A stretch of DNA of 64,000 nucleotides, from positions 1,175,933 through 1,239,932 of the forward strand of contig JAJEKV010000052.1 of NCBI GenBank assembly GCA_021234155.1, read 5' to 3'. Origin of the DNA: Isoetes taiwanensis. Taxonomy: Eukaryota > Streptophyta > Lycopodiopsida > Isoetales > Isoetaceae. The position numbers and the translations under genes were made by a program. The notes below the pieces were generated by a model. It saw only the letters and a list, made by a program, of their open reading frames with translations. It did not search any database and was not told the DNA's origin. Shown one piece after another: positions 1 to 12,025 of the stretch; positions within the stretch are counted from its first letter, which is position 1, and every line of letters starts with the position of its first letter.

Positions 1-418
1 ATGCTTTGGGGTAGAGGTTATTTAGCACTGTGGAGCAAAAGCAAGCAACTATTTCAAGAAAATCATTGCAATTTTGTAGAGGCCAAGAGAGGAGGCCATT
101 GTCAGAGATAATCTGGGTCTGTAATAAGGCGAAATAGCCTCTGCCATTCACTGACAGTCTTCCAATCTTAGCCTAGCAACATCACACATTAGAACTGAAG
201 ATTAATCTGAAGTTTTAATCCATTATTGAAGCAACGAAATGATAAGGACAATAATGCATGACGAAAACATCAAAAATAAAGCGACAGCCTTCGTATGATT
301 CAATATTTGGACCGGAACCATATACGTAAAACATGCAAGGCATTTCATAAACCCCTTTATTATGCACAACAAGATTATGGAAATAAGTTCATGAGAACTT
401 ATAGAACTTGACCAATGA

Positions 419-652
419 CTATTTTGTGCATGTGCAATAGCATTGTTGGATACAAGAGCGGCAAGAATACTGGGCACAGTCTGAATCGGAAATGCAATTG
501 CAATAGCCGCGGCTCTCACTCTGAAAGAGCGATCTAGAAACCAAGCTTTTGCCCAAGCTTCTTCCGGAAGCATTGGAAGAGCTTAAGCTGCCGAATACCA
601 GCACAACTAAGAGAAACATGGTGCCAATCTTGCGAACGAATGAAGTAGCCAT
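419..652 (-). CDS. Secreted cysteine-rich peptide (unit A copy)
   Basis: The product is 77 residues from an ATG at 652. Residues 1-29 look like a signal peptide (basic start, then a hydrophobic run around FLLVVLVFGS, then small residues). A short basic/serine spacer follows, then a C-terminal domain with eight cysteines spaced C-x-C-x6-C-x4-C-x2-C-x3-C-x-C-x-C. This layout fits small secreted plant defence or signalling peptides, but I recognise no named family. A TATA-like element lies about 40 bases upstream. The paralogue at 17805-17551 has substitutions inside the mature domain but keeps all cysteines, which argues for a real gene. The gene is divergent from the receptor kinase, with about 390 bases between the two starts. 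No expression evidence is available here. Confidence 0.6.
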   Translation of the reverse strand: MATSFVRKIGTMFLLVVLVFGSLSSSNASGRSLGKSLVSRSLFQSESRGYCNCISDSDCAQYSCRSCIQQCYCTCTK

Positions 653-689
653 GGCGGACGCTTAGGTTGAGGTAAGCTCCACACAACCA

Positions 690-699
690 TTTTTATAGA
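690..699 (-). promoter_or_regulatory. TATA-like box for the unit A peptide gene
   Basis: On the minus strand the sequence reads CTATAAAAATGG about 40 bases upstream of the peptide ATG at 652. The same element is conserved in unit B. The distance would leave a very short 5' UTR. This is sequence inspection only. Confidence 0.4.
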
Positions 700-1046
700 G
701 GGGTCTTGCATTGTCTGCATTTTTTCTTTTCTTCTGGCCTCCTGTTTGAAACTTGTGCCGGTCTTGGTTACTTTCTAGATGCCACAGACGGCCCCACCTG
801 TTTGGAAGTCAATCAAGACCTCATGTTAGGTTCTAGATGATCAGAAAGGGTCCTCATAATAAGACACATCTAAAAATTCCTTAGCTTTGACATTTTAAAC
901 ATGTTGACAATAAACACGCAAATGCCTCTATCAGAAAGGGTCCGCCTTAGCTCTGATATTTTCAAACATGTTGACAATGAACATGCGCTTGCCTTCTGTC
1001 TTATTTATCTACGAACTCAAGTTAGGAATTCAAATTAGGGACTGAA

Positions 1047-3382
1047 ATGCTAGCGCACAGCATGGATAGGCTTGGACTTATGGTGCTATTCCTTCTGGGC
1101 ACCATCTTGCCCTCTGCTGCCCTTGTTACCCTTGGCTCAACGCTTATTGCTGCTGGCAACAGTTCTTGGAAGTCTGATGATGGCAATTTTGCCATGGGAT
1201 TTATTCAAGTACGGCATGGCACATTTGTTATGGCAATTTGGTATGAGAAGGTCCCTTCCCAGACTGTTGTGTGGAGCGTCCGATCAACTGGATCAGTGAA
1301 GGATATAGAAGTTAGTAGCAAAGCCACTATTTCCTTGTCCATGGATGGTAATTTAACACTTGTAGATTCTGGCAATACTGTTTGGTACGCAAACACTGGG
1401 TCATTGCTGCGGCTGGAGCTTCTATGTTGAATTCTGGCAATTTCATCCTCTTCAATAACAGTGGCAATGTATGGGAAAGCTTCTCCTATCCCACCCACAC
1501 CTTGTTACCCAACCAAAAATTGTCTTCCACCCTTACTAATGGAGATTACTTGCTAGAGTACGGCTCAACTACACATCTTCACGAGGATTGGATGACCAGC
1601 TGACCGATCCTTCATATTGGAGCTTCTCAGCCACTCCTTTCCAGTCACCCTTTCTTAATCTCAGCTCATCTGGTGTAGTAACAGTCTACAATGTGCAAGA
1701 GAATGACTCATATAAACTGGTGGACTTTGATTACCAGTCGGAGGGTTTTATGCGAAGGTTGTCTTTAGATGGTGATGGAAATGCGAAAGTATATGGTTTC
1801 AATTCAAGCTCAAACTCATCATGGGTCGTATTATGGCAGGCTATGCTAACAGAGTGTAGCATATATGGCAGATGTGGGACTAATGCATTATGTGCCTACA
1901 TGCCAACTCCTACTTGCATTTGTCCGCCCGGCTTCGAAATGCAAAATGGGAGTTGTGTTCAGCAAATTCAAATTGGATGCAGCACTAATGTTGCAAAGGA
2001 AAAGCTCAGCATCGTTTCCTTATACCATGCAGACTTTCATAGCAATGACTTCGACAGATATTATTTTGTGTCCATGGACAAATGTAAACAATATTGCTTG
2101 GATGAGTGCAAGTGTGCTGCTGCTGTTTACTACCTCTCTGGAGTAGGCACATGCTTGCTCAAAAGCAAGCTTTCAAATGGGGTGCAATCACCTGGTATTC
2201 CATATGTGGTTCTTCTAAAACTTTCAACAGATGCTAAGATAAATGCTACTATGCAATTCCCTCAAGATTTGAGCTCCTATACTACCGTTTATCTGTCTTC
2301 AACTATCAAGTATTCTTTAGGGAAGAGTTCTTTTCTGCCATGAGATTATGCAACACCAATGTTCTTTGTAGCTGTAAGTGAATTCTGTTGTCTCATTGTT
2401 TGTATCGGTGGCTTTTTTATGCTTAAATCAAAGTGGAGAGCAACGCGGGAACATGGGTGGATGCATGGCATGCCTACCAGGTTTTCACATGAGCAGCTCA
2501 AGTTTGCAAGTGAGAACTTCAGTCATAAGATTGGATCTGGTGGATTTGGGCAAGTTTACAAAGGTAAGTTACCAGATAAAACTCTGATTGCCATCAAGAA
2601 GCTTGAACTGGCAAACCACGGGGAGGAGCAATTTGAAGCGGAAGTGACAACAATAGGTAAGGTTCACCACATAAATCTAGTCCGATTATTAGGATATTGT
2701 TCAGAAGGTCCACATCGATTGCTAGTTCATCAGTACATACCGAACGGGTCCCTGGACAACTTCTTGTTCTCCAGCTCGAATGATCAAACATCCAGTTGGG
2801 ATATTCGATTTGGTATTGCTGTGGGCATTGCTAGAGGCATCATGTATTTACATGAGGAATGCGATGAGTGCATCCTTCATTTTGACATTAAGCCTCAAAA
2901 TATATTGTTGGATGAGAATTTTATGCCCAAGATATGTGATTTTGGTTTGGCTAAATTGATGAGTAGGGAAACGCTCACTTCTATGTCTACCATTAGAGGC
3001 ACGAGGGGGTACTTAGCACCAGAATGGACTACCAATCAGCCCATCACTGCCAAGGCAGATGTGTATAGCTATGGCATGCTAAATTTTAAGTGGTAGACAA
3101 AACCTCTTGATTACGACGTCAGCTGTAGAAAGTAATAAATGTTATTTTCCAGAGTGGGCTATAGAGAAGTTAAAAAATGGGCATTTGGAAGTTGTAGCAG
3201 ATCCTAGATTTCGGAAGCACGTGGATTGGGAGCAGTTCAAGAGAAGCATTAAGGTAGCCATGTGGTGCATTCAGTTGGATCCAATATGCAGATTTGAGAT
3301 GAGCAAGGTGGTGCAAATGTTGGATGGTAGCTTGGAGGTCCCTAATCTTGATCTTGGCGATTGTTCTTTTAACTCCATCTAA
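1047..3382 (+). pseudogene. Broken G-type lectin S-receptor-like kinase (unit A)
   Basis: This is the paralogue of the intact gene at 18194-20554, nearly identical over its length but with four disabling changes. There is a 1-base deletion near 1402 (the frame then stops at 1430), a 16-base deletion near 1557, a TGC-to-TGA stop at 2341-2343 just before the transmembrane segment, and an 8-base deletion near 3078 inside the kinase domain. Open pieces therefore run 1047-1430, about 1588-2343, 2359-3096 and 3107-3382. Lectin, EGF-like, PAN, transmembrane and kinase regions can all still be read in pieces. It cannot encode a full receptor. The first piece could in principle give a short secreted lectin-domain fragment, but nothing shows that it does. 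Confidence 0.9.
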
Positions 3383-4133
3383 GGACCATTTAAAAATGAT
3401 AACGTGATACAGCATTCGTACAGGAAGTCATCAGTTCCTAATCCTTCTCCATAGTTGATGACTAATTAATTTGGGTATCAATTGCGAGCGGACTAGGGGT
3501 CCCAATCTCTCACTTGATCATGATTGGTCCCAGAATCTAGAATCTGGGTTTCATAAGTTACAGAGTATCCGTAAGTTATGAAGAAGATGGATTCAAACAT
3601 GGAAAACGAGATTGATTTGTTTTAGGCTATTAGCCACAATTGTGAGATATGCCACGTATAAGAAAACCATCAACTCTTTTAGGAGAAAAAGGAGCTTTTT
3701 TGAAATTCTGGGTCAAAAGTTTCTAAGTTGCATCAATCCTTAAACATCTCCCTGTCATGCAATTATCCGATTATCCAGTCACAACAATGATGTCCATCTT
3801 GGATCAGCATCTTGACATAATCCATCGCTCCCGAGTGATTATCACTTTCACGGCTAAGATTAGGGAGCTTATAAGATCAAAGGTGATAATCGCCTCCACT
3901 AGCTGCTTAAGGGCCGTCAACCCTCCCCTCTGGATGATCATGGCAGACAACCCTTTTGGCCGGCATGGTAGATAGCCCTCGAGGCTATATGCCATAATCA
4001 TCTCAAGGGGAGGGTTAACTTCCTCTTCAAATGATTCAGCCTTTAATATCATTCATCTTGCATGGTATTGTAATCAATTCACATTGGCTAGTACATTGAT
4101 ACAAGCATTTGTAGTGAATTGAGTGTAGGTTTA
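3383..4133. other. 3' flank of the unit A kinase, no gene seen
   Basis: This stretch is shared with unit B (20555-21282) with small indels. It includes a short inverted CTCGAGGCTAT-type region around 3960-4010. I see no coding sequence or RNA gene. Confidence 0.6.
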
Positions 4134-5153
4134 GTTGTCTTTTAACTCATCTTCTTGTCTTCCAGCTCCAAAACATATGCAATTTAGGGTCTATTCACAC
4201 CCACGGTTATTAAGTTTAATTAAGTTAACTTTTACAGTTAAGTTAAGTTAACACTAACCGGGTGATTGCCTTCACACCAAAGCTAGTTAAAAAATTTTGT
4301 TAGGCTAAGTTAACGGAAAACCATTTCGCACTCATTTAGTTAAAAAATTTGGTTAAAAAATAACTTAACTAGCTAACTAAATGCTTTCGAACATGTCTCG
4401 TTAAGTTAGCCAAAGGCATAAAAAATAATAAGCACATTTAACTAAACTTAAAGTGACCTCTATGAGGTCATTTAACTTTTAGTGCTAATTTTTAATTTAG
4501 TTAACTTTTAGTTAATTTTGCTAACTTAACTGAACAAGGTGCGAAGTCAAGTTTAGTTAGTGTTTTTGGTTAAAAAAGTTAACTAAATTCTTAACTATAT
4601 GCTAACTTAACTAGTGGTGGGAATGTAAATTTAGTTAAAAATCATATTTTAACTTAACTTAACCGTGTGAATGTACCCTTATTCTCGGAATAATTAACTA
4701 CGAATCTTAGCTTTTCCACAACATTGGTCAAGTTCTCAAATAACAAGTAACAGGGTTCAGAGAAGAAAATGTCTTACAAGATATATCCTTAGCCCCTATA
4801 TGATTTCTCCGTGAAACGTAACTTCCTTATATAAGGAGGTAGAATGATAATCAAATGTCCCAATCTACCTTTTGAAGGGACCCTTGAAATGGACAACTGA
4901 ACTGGCGATCACAAGAAGACGAACCAGAGCAGGCTACGAGACAATAAGACACTTGAACTATTTTAAAGTCCCTTCCATCCTCTTGTGGAAAATCCTATTT
5001 TTTTGGATAACTAAAGAAACAATGGCCATGGTTTATGATCATCTCTGCTGTTTGAGAGGGATGATTGTCTTTATTTCGAAGACCTCATACAGTGCTCGTT
5101 TTTTATTTGACTGATAGTACAATGCATGCAAAAGAAAATTATAAATTTACTAC
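4134..5153. repeat. Segment inverted relative to unit B
   Basis: The sequence from 4134 to 5153 matches the reverse complement of 21283-21816. The flanks on both sides are colinear (GTAGGTTT on the left, TAAACAACCCAAATC on the right). Without the 492-bp MITE and its 3-bp duplication, the segment is about 525 bases here against 534 in unit B. Which orientation is ancestral cannot be told from this window. Confidence 0.85.
4187..4678. mobile_element. 492-bp MITE with TTA target duplication (PIF/Harbinger, Tourist-like)
   Basis: The ends are GGGTCTATTCACAC on the left and, read inward from the right, GGGTACATTCACACGG, followed by AACTTAA-rich inner repeats. The element is flanked by TTA at 4184-4186 and 4679-4681. 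The inverted paralogue in unit B reads GCAATTTATTCTGG with a single TTA, so it is an exact empty site. A 3-bp TTA duplication is characteristic of PIF/Harbinger elements and their Tourist-type MITEs. The interior is rich in TTAACTTA motifs and has no coding capacity. Confidence 0.88.
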
Positions 5154-6562
5154 TAAACAACCCAAATCTATTTTAAATATTCAAACAGTAGACGCAAGAA
5201 GAGCTAATTGTGGGGTAAAGAGGCTGCACGGATATATAGAGAGGACAAATATAAGAATCTACTAAGATATATATCAACTTTGTTAATTTGGGATTTTCCG
5301 GTCTGGCTAAAAAGGTTTTTGGAATTTGTTTTGCGCGATTTCCTATGATTTGAAAGAGTTTTTTTCCGCCGGAAACAACTCCGATACTCCAAAAATCGAA
5401 AAACCTCCGTTTAATATGAATTGAAAGTTTGAGATGTAACTCCACTGGGTTCTCGGTGGAAAATCATTTTCTGGCCTCCTGGGTTTTAAAATCATTCTCT
5501 GGCCTCCTCGGTTTTTGAGGCGGAGTTTATGTTTTAGACCCTATATTTACCAACATGCCGGAAAACAACGGCTTTGCTTGCTATCTTAAGCGGCTCGCTT
5601 CTTCTTGAGATTTCTCAAGGTCCGGCTCTGCTTCCTCTTGAAGCGACATGATTACTTTCGGATACATCAAACCGGTAAGGATACAATTTAGATCCGCGGG
5701 ACCGTCCTATTAGATTTCTCTGGAGAAACTATCGGTAAGAAGTGCATATTTGTCCTAGATTTTTTCCATGCATGTGCACCCTCTTAATGTTTGTCTTTAG
5801 TCACGTAACAAACTGCAAGTCCAATGCATGGATTCCAAAGCTTTGATATGATTGCTAAATTTCTTCTTTTATATAGCTAAGAAGTTTGTGGATAGAACTA
5901 TGCTTGCATCTATGTAGAATTACATATCAAACAGTAATATGGAGTAATATGGATGAACGGGCAATCTTTTGCATACATTTGCATATCTTTGCATTGGGAA
6001 CTTTGCACATCTGTCCGCAGTTTGTTTGGAGATGTACTAAATTTTCCCATGTGCTTGCATGACAGGATGGATATGCCTGGATATTATTGCACCAAATGGT
6101 GCAAAACCATAAGCAGAGAATGTGATGGAAGGTAGGCCATGCTTCCTTTTTTGAGTTTGTTCTTAATTATTGCTTTGGGTTTTTCTGTAATATAGTACTG
6201 CTTTTTTCTGAAATGCCATGTTGAGGCTCAATGAGGTCGTTTTTAAGTTTAAGTTCACTTTATAATATGATATTTTGCCCAATTGGGATAAGCCTATGCA
6301 CCTCTGCACATTATTTTTGCTGATGATGTTGATCTCGGTAGCATTCTTGAGTTTTTCTGAGTTATGCATGGCCTGTTTGCAAACTATATAAATAAATGGA
6401 GGTCTTTATCCTAAGAAGGGTTTTAGATTGCATGCTTTCTAGCTCATAAGCCAGCACCCTTGCCCCTGAACTTTCTTTTGTTTGTTTAAATGGCTTTAAA
6501 GCAATGATAGGGTTGTTTTGTGTTTTTTCATGCATCTATTTCTTTGCAAAGCTATTGATCTC

Positions 6563-7490
6563 ATTGCAAGACTGGTGCTGCTACTAACATTATTTTTGGA
6601 CTTGCTTTGGGCTATAAATCTGTCATCATTCCGGTTTTGCTATTGCTATAGCCATTTTTCCGAGCCCCGGCTTTTTAGCCATGTATGGAATTCTTTGTCT
6701 TTGCTCTTGAATGCTTTCAAACACTTGCCCTTTGGACTTGCCATCGATGCATATGGTCCAATGGGTGACAATGTTGGTGGCATTCTTTGAGATGGCTAGT
6801 ATGAGCCACTCTATTCGTGAGGAGGACAGATGCATTAGATCTTGCGAGGAAACACCACCGCTGACCATAGGAAAGGGATTCGCTATTGGATGCAGCCTTG
6901 GTGTCTCTCGGCTCTATTTGGCACCTTTGTCGATAGGGGGTGGCATTGCGGTGGTTGATGTTATTCACCTAAGGAATTTGTTGGATTAATTGTTGGGGCC
7001 ATGCTTCCATATTGGTTCTCGGCAATGACCATGAAAAGTGTTGGCAAAGCGGATTGGCAATGGTTGAAGAAGTGAGGAGACAATTCAACACCATGCCCGG
7101 TCTCATGGAAGGACATGCTAAACCGGACTACAAGAAATGATCAACTAGCGCATCTCTTAAGGAAATGATACCCACGGTGCTCTGGTTATGTTAACACCTC
7201 CGATTGTTGGAACTTTGTTCCGGTTCACAAACTTTATTTGGATTGTTGGTCGGTGCTTTGGTATCCGGAGTCCAGATTGGGATAATGCAAAGAAATACAT
7301 TGAAATTTGGTGTTTTGAACATGCTAGAACTCTTGGTCCAAAGGGATCGGACGCACACAAAGCAAAATTGTAATTGGTGACACCGTTGGCGATCCTCGAA
7401 GGATACCTCGGAGTCCTTCTTTGAACATATTAATCAAGCTCATGGTAGAGTCGCTAGTGTTTGCACCCTTCTTTGGTTGGAGATGCATTT
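6563..7490 (+). pseudogene. Vacuolar H+-translocating pyrophosphatase fragment
   Basis: Reading across several frames gives long matches to the C-terminal half of the plant proton-pumping pyrophosphatase. In order: [20 protein letters not shown] (about 6566-6630), GLAIDAYGPMGDN (about 6735), EMASMSHSIRE (6789), KGFAIG (6872), [18 protein letters not shown] (6995-7045), [20 protein letters not shown] (7060-7120), WDNAKKYIE (7278), [16 protein letters not shown] (7318-7366), GDTVGDP (7376) and [19 protein letters not shown] (7420-7480). Frameshifts and stops separate these blocks, so it is dead. No introns are apparent in the piece, so it derives either from one large exon or from a processed copy. 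It lies wholly inside the Helitron, so capture by that element is the likely origin. Confidence 0.88.
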
Positions 7491-10480
7491 TATTGTGGAA
7501 AGGAAATGGGCACGGTGATGTTAACAGCTTGGTGCAAGGCATCAATTCTTCCACTTCTGTTTCAAATCCTTTATGAGGCAAGATTATTAGAAGCATACAG
7601 GCAAGGCAAGTTCTGTCTTAAGTATTGTGAGGCTACTTCCCAATGGTAGATAGATGCATTTTGGAAACTCAACTTTAAATGTTGTTTGCCACATATGCAA
7701 GCCTTTTGTTTTATCCATTGCTAGGTGTTGTGGTGGTGATAATGCACCACAACTTTTAGAGGGCATGTTCTATTATATTATTTCCTCATCATGCAACTAA
7801 ATTATGACATGCTCATGAGACTATGGCATCCCTAGGTTAAAAAGGTGCAACCACATATACAAACTTGCAATGGAGTTTTGCCATTACATTTGTTGCATCA
7901 CAATTCGGACACATGTTTGTTACACTTGCATTTCATTTTGGTATTAGCATCGCTATTGGGCACTTCAGCTTCACTTCAGCTTCAGTTCACTTAATTTTTC
8001 AATAACCTTAAAATAATTTTCCATTCACATCTATGCCTAGACTTTTAAAACAAAATCAAGCAAAATAGTGGAAAAAATGGATGAAACACTCATTTATTAC
8101 ACGTTTGCCCTGTTATCATATTGTTGCAAAACAAACAACCAAAATTTAGGGTGCAACATTTATCACATGTATATTCATTAGATTCACAAAGAGATTGTAT
8201 TTGATAGAGGGGCCTTAGCATCCAAATAATAATACACCATGAATAGAACTAAGAAAATAAGCCTACAACTTCATGGTTTAACTTTTCATCAGATTCACAA
8301 AGTTATTGTATTTGATAGAGGGGCCTTACTTCTAATTTGCATAAAGTGTCGTGTATTTACGTTTGAGGAAACTATTGGATTTTCTTCATTCACTGGTCTA
8401 CTACAAGCCATCCAAGTTAAAACAGTGTAATATCAAACCCCATCTATTTAGATTTAACTAAGTTCCAAACCCATAGTTTCATAAATAGCTCTACATTCTA
8501 ACATTTGCCATGCCCACGTGCCATCCTATGCAAGGCACATTGTTTGTGTTGTAACGTCCTTTTTAAATGCCTCTGCCAAGCCCAAAGTCCAAGTCCAGTT
8601 AAGAAAGAATAACAACATAAAACAAAAGAACAATCTTGGAAAAATCCATATTGATTTTTTGTGTTGAACAAATATATAATCCCCAGGCACCACTCTATGA
8701 ATGGCACATTCCATTCACACTGCCACATTGCATTGATAAACCTAATGATCACCTCTTCCACACATAACCAACAAACGAATTAAGGAAACATACAAAAAAG
8801 AAAGGCATTACAATAATGACCTTTGCACGCAGAAAAGCCAATTACAATACCTATTCGAATTCTCCACTATAATTGTTACTTCTAGGTTGCACACAATATA
8901 AGGCCATCAGTAATAATTTGATGTTTTCTGGCTCCAGTATATTGACGTATCCTTTTGGTGACAAATTGGGCCACAAAATCCTATGTGGAATTGAGCCTAT
9001 AGTAACTGGGATTGCTTTTGGCCGTTTATTTCAGATTTTGCTCTTGCATAACAACAGCAACTCTACCAACTTGAAGCCAATGAAGTTGCAAGCATAAAAA
9101 ATATTCCAAAATAATTGGTTGATGCCTCATACCGGTGTTGTAGGGCTGGGATGTTTACAATTTGCATTATGTACGTTTCTCAACTCTCAACTCTAGATAT
9201 CATGGTGGCTTTTACGACATACAAGATGAATTGCAACATTGGCCCCTATTTTTTCTCTTACATATATTTTTGTGTGCTAATTAAAATATTGGTACCTATA
9301 TTTTCTATTACATATAATTTTTATCTAAATAATCCCATCTACACTAGAACAATCACTTCAACATCTTTAAACATTTGCACATTACTTGCAGGCAAAGGTC
9401 AGAGCAATTATTGATGAACATTGACCATTGGGTCCGATGGTAAATTTATTTTATAGCTCTAAACACTGCAAATGGAAATCGGTGAACAGAAATAATAATA
9501 GCTAACAATATGCAGTGGATGCAGATACGTGGCATTATAGCCTTCTCTATGATCCTCTTAATGGCGAGGCGTTGTAGAGAGCTAATCATGTTGCAGGGCA
9601 CAAACTAAGGTAGGCCACAAACTTGAGAATGCTTTTAAATGGTTTGACGAGTTTTGACGTCGCCCTTTAACCTCTACAATGCAAATATTGAACTCATACT
9701 ACTACCGCTCACTTGGCAAGCTCATTTTTTAGTGTGCACGGGAAATTGTAAGGAATATAAGTGGATTTATAAAAATATTTTAAGGACAGATACAAATTCA
9801 TTAACATGTTGTGGACTTTGTCCTATTCTGATCCATTCTAACTTCTTCCACGACAAGCATCATTCCAAACACCACTACAAGCATCATTGCGATCGTCGCT
9901 ACATGTAAATTATCCTATCAAATCTACAACTATCTAAACAACTTAATGAAACCCTTGCTAGCTATGTGTAGGCCATAGTTGTGTCAAAACTCAATACATG
10001 TTTTTATGCTATATGAGATTATCCTACAATTGACCATGATGAACCATTATATAATTCACTAAAAACACTCATGAGCCAATGTATGTGTGTCGATCCTAGA
10101 GAAGCACTTAGCATTAACAATGCTAAAAAATTGTATATGCTCTTTGCGCTACATGTTCATGCCTTCTTATTTCAAGTATAATTTTGCATAGACATTGAAT
10201 CCACCCTTCTTGCCTATAAAATACAAGAGAAAAAATTTGACCTATAAAATCTAAGAGAAACGTAGGGGGCATAAGCATATCTTTTGGGTTATGATGCATT
10301 TCACCATGTAGCTAGAGGCGTCTTCTTTGGGCATTTTTATTACACACGAAATCAACACAAAACATTCAATAATGCCCCTCACATCCACACTTACATTCAC
10401 ACCTTCCTTCCTCTTTAGGATCATGTCAAATACAAAAATTGCCATTCTTTCTTCTAGCCAATAATTAAATCACCATCCTT
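7491..10480. other. Rest of the Helitron interior, no gene recognised
   Basis: This is an AT-rich interior with only short open frames. A 35-base phrase (ATTCACAAAG...GAGGGGCCTTA) occurs twice, near 8181 and 8291. I see no splice-bounded exon or RNA gene that I could defend. Confidence 0.5.
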
Positions 10481-10523
10481 TCAAATTGTAGTAAAGCCCG
10501 GCAACGCCGGGCACCATAACTAG

Positions 10524-11420
10524 TGTACTTTAATATCTTAAAAAGAGGAAAGGACACAAACTTTGACCTTGAAACTTATTTATAGATTTGTCATGTTTTA
10601 GGATCTTAGCTGGGTAGGACCAGCACAAGGTTGGAGGGTAAGAGTGGCATTGCTGCAATTTTTGCAACCCCTTATGGCTTTGTCAACATTTCTTAAAATA
10701 AGTTGTCAAACAGTTGGATCCAAGCGATAAGGTTGGGTCCATGGGTCCATGAGTGGCACTGCTACATTTTTGGCAACCCCAATTTTTTTTCGGCGACCCC
10801 AAATGTCTTTGTCTCTCTTTCTCTGAAAGTGCTCGCTTTAACATCTATATCTCTTTGTGCATACCACTTGGCCCAGTTGAATATGTACTCTTAGTGGTGT
10901 TTTGGCAAAATCATTACTATTGGTGATTCTACAAGATAGAACCTCCAACCGTTGGAATTGTGTCACGTAACCACATTAAGGGTAACTTACCATTTGCATC
11001 ACAAGCTATTGTTTTGAAAGTTGCTTTGGGATATGCGATTAAGTACTTGACTTTAGGGTGCTTATAACACTGTTAAGGGTGGAAGTCTTATCTTAGGATG
11101 GTTGGTCAGATAGAGAGTCCTCTAGAACATTCTTATATGCTATTTTGGAAATCAACATCGTTACCTTACAATCCTTGGGTTGCAAGTTGCTGTTTTGGTT
11201 GTAGTTTTTATTTAAGGACATCCAGTCAATCTAGTGAGTCATGTTAAAACTTGCTTTTTCATCCAATCAATACGGGGGACATCAACACCTCTGTTCGACT
11301 CAATGAAGTTTGTATCCAACAGCTTTTTGGGACATCCAATCAATATGATTGGTTTAAGCTGCTTAGACTATTTTCAGATGGCTAGTCAACTAGAACCTTC
11401 TAGAACATCCTCCTAGAACA
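10524..11420. repeat. Distal part of duplication unit A
   Basis: This matches 21934-23300 of unit B. Unit A lacks the 271-bp MITE (its empty site lies near 10650) and about 250 bases matching unit B 22705-22960. I see no convincing gene in either copy. Homology stops after a shared ACATCCTCCTA phrase. Confidence 0.8.
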
Positions 11421-11714
11421 ATTTGAGCTATTGATTGAATGCATGGATAGCTTGAGATGTGGTATCTGAATCTTTTTCTGACGTTCCAAAAGCTCCAAAT
11501 AAATATTATAACATGACCTATATCAACAAGTGGGAACTTTTAGAAGCTTCTATTTGTTATGATACTTATATGCATATGCAATAGCAAGGAGATTGAGATT
11601 ATGTTAACCTCAAAAGTCGTATTTAATTAAAGTGGGACAAATCTCGAATTTTGGGACTCAGACTGAAAATGAGACTCATTTCCAAATAAATAGTTGAGAA
11701 AGTTTACAAAAACG

Positions 11715-12012
11715 TAGAGTGGGGTGAGACCTAAAGGGGAGGGGAAGGGGAGAAGTTGGGGGAGAAGTCATGGAAAGGGTAAGTTAGAAGAAGGGGAGGG
11801 AGCAAGTTTAGGAAAGGGGGCCAAAAGAGGGGGCAAAGGGGGAGGTGGGTAAGGGGCAAGGGGGCAAGAGGAGGGGCAGGGGCAAGGGGGGCAAGGGGGA
11901 GGGGCAAGGGGCAAAGGGGCAAAGAGGGCAAGAGGAGAGGCACGGGGAGGGGCAAAGTCGAAGAGGAGATGGCAAAGAGGAGATGGCAAGGGGAGGGAAA
12001 AAGAGGGAGAGG
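11715..12012 (+). repeat. Homopurine G-rich tract
   Basis: About 300 bases are almost entirely A and G on the plus strand, dominated by GGGGCAAGG, GGGGAGGGG and AAGAGG words. Many runs of three or more G could form G-quadruplexes or triplex DNA. Leucine/proline-rich open frames on the other strand are by-products of the composition. Confidence 0.85.
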
Positions 12013-12025
12013 GGATGAATCTAAA

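Larger units (their letters stand above)
5274..10523 (+). mobile_element. 5.25-kb non-autonomous Helitron carrying a gene fragment
   Basis: The element starts with TC after an A (5273) and ends with CTAG before a T (10524), the A|TC...CTRR|T arrangement of Helitrons. Just before the 3' end is a GC-rich hairpin, GCCCGGC-AA-CGCCGGGC (10488-10512), followed by ACCATAA and CTAG. Unit B lacks the whole 5.25 kb: its sequence passes from the left flank (about 21930) to the right flank (TACTTTAATATC) with only about 4 bases difference at the AT-rich junction. No Rep/helicase frame is visible, so it is non-autonomous. It carries a decayed H+-pyrophosphatase fragment at 6563-7490. Confidence 0.82.
1..11420. 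repeat. Segmental duplication, unit A (left copy)
   Basis: Position 1 of the window aligns with 17115, and the two regions stay nearly identical through the peptide gene, the receptor kinase and its 3' flank to about 4130 (unit B about 21280). Colinearity resumes at 10524 (unit B about 21934) and ends near 11420 (unit B about 23300). The left edge of unit A lies outside the window. Differences are an inverted internal segment, a MITE and a Helitron in unit A, a MITE in unit B, and small deletions. Because the units are so similar, each is a usable outgroup for dating insertions in the other. The duplication itself is seen directly; its tandem origin is inferred from the head-to-tail order. 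Confidence 0.9.
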
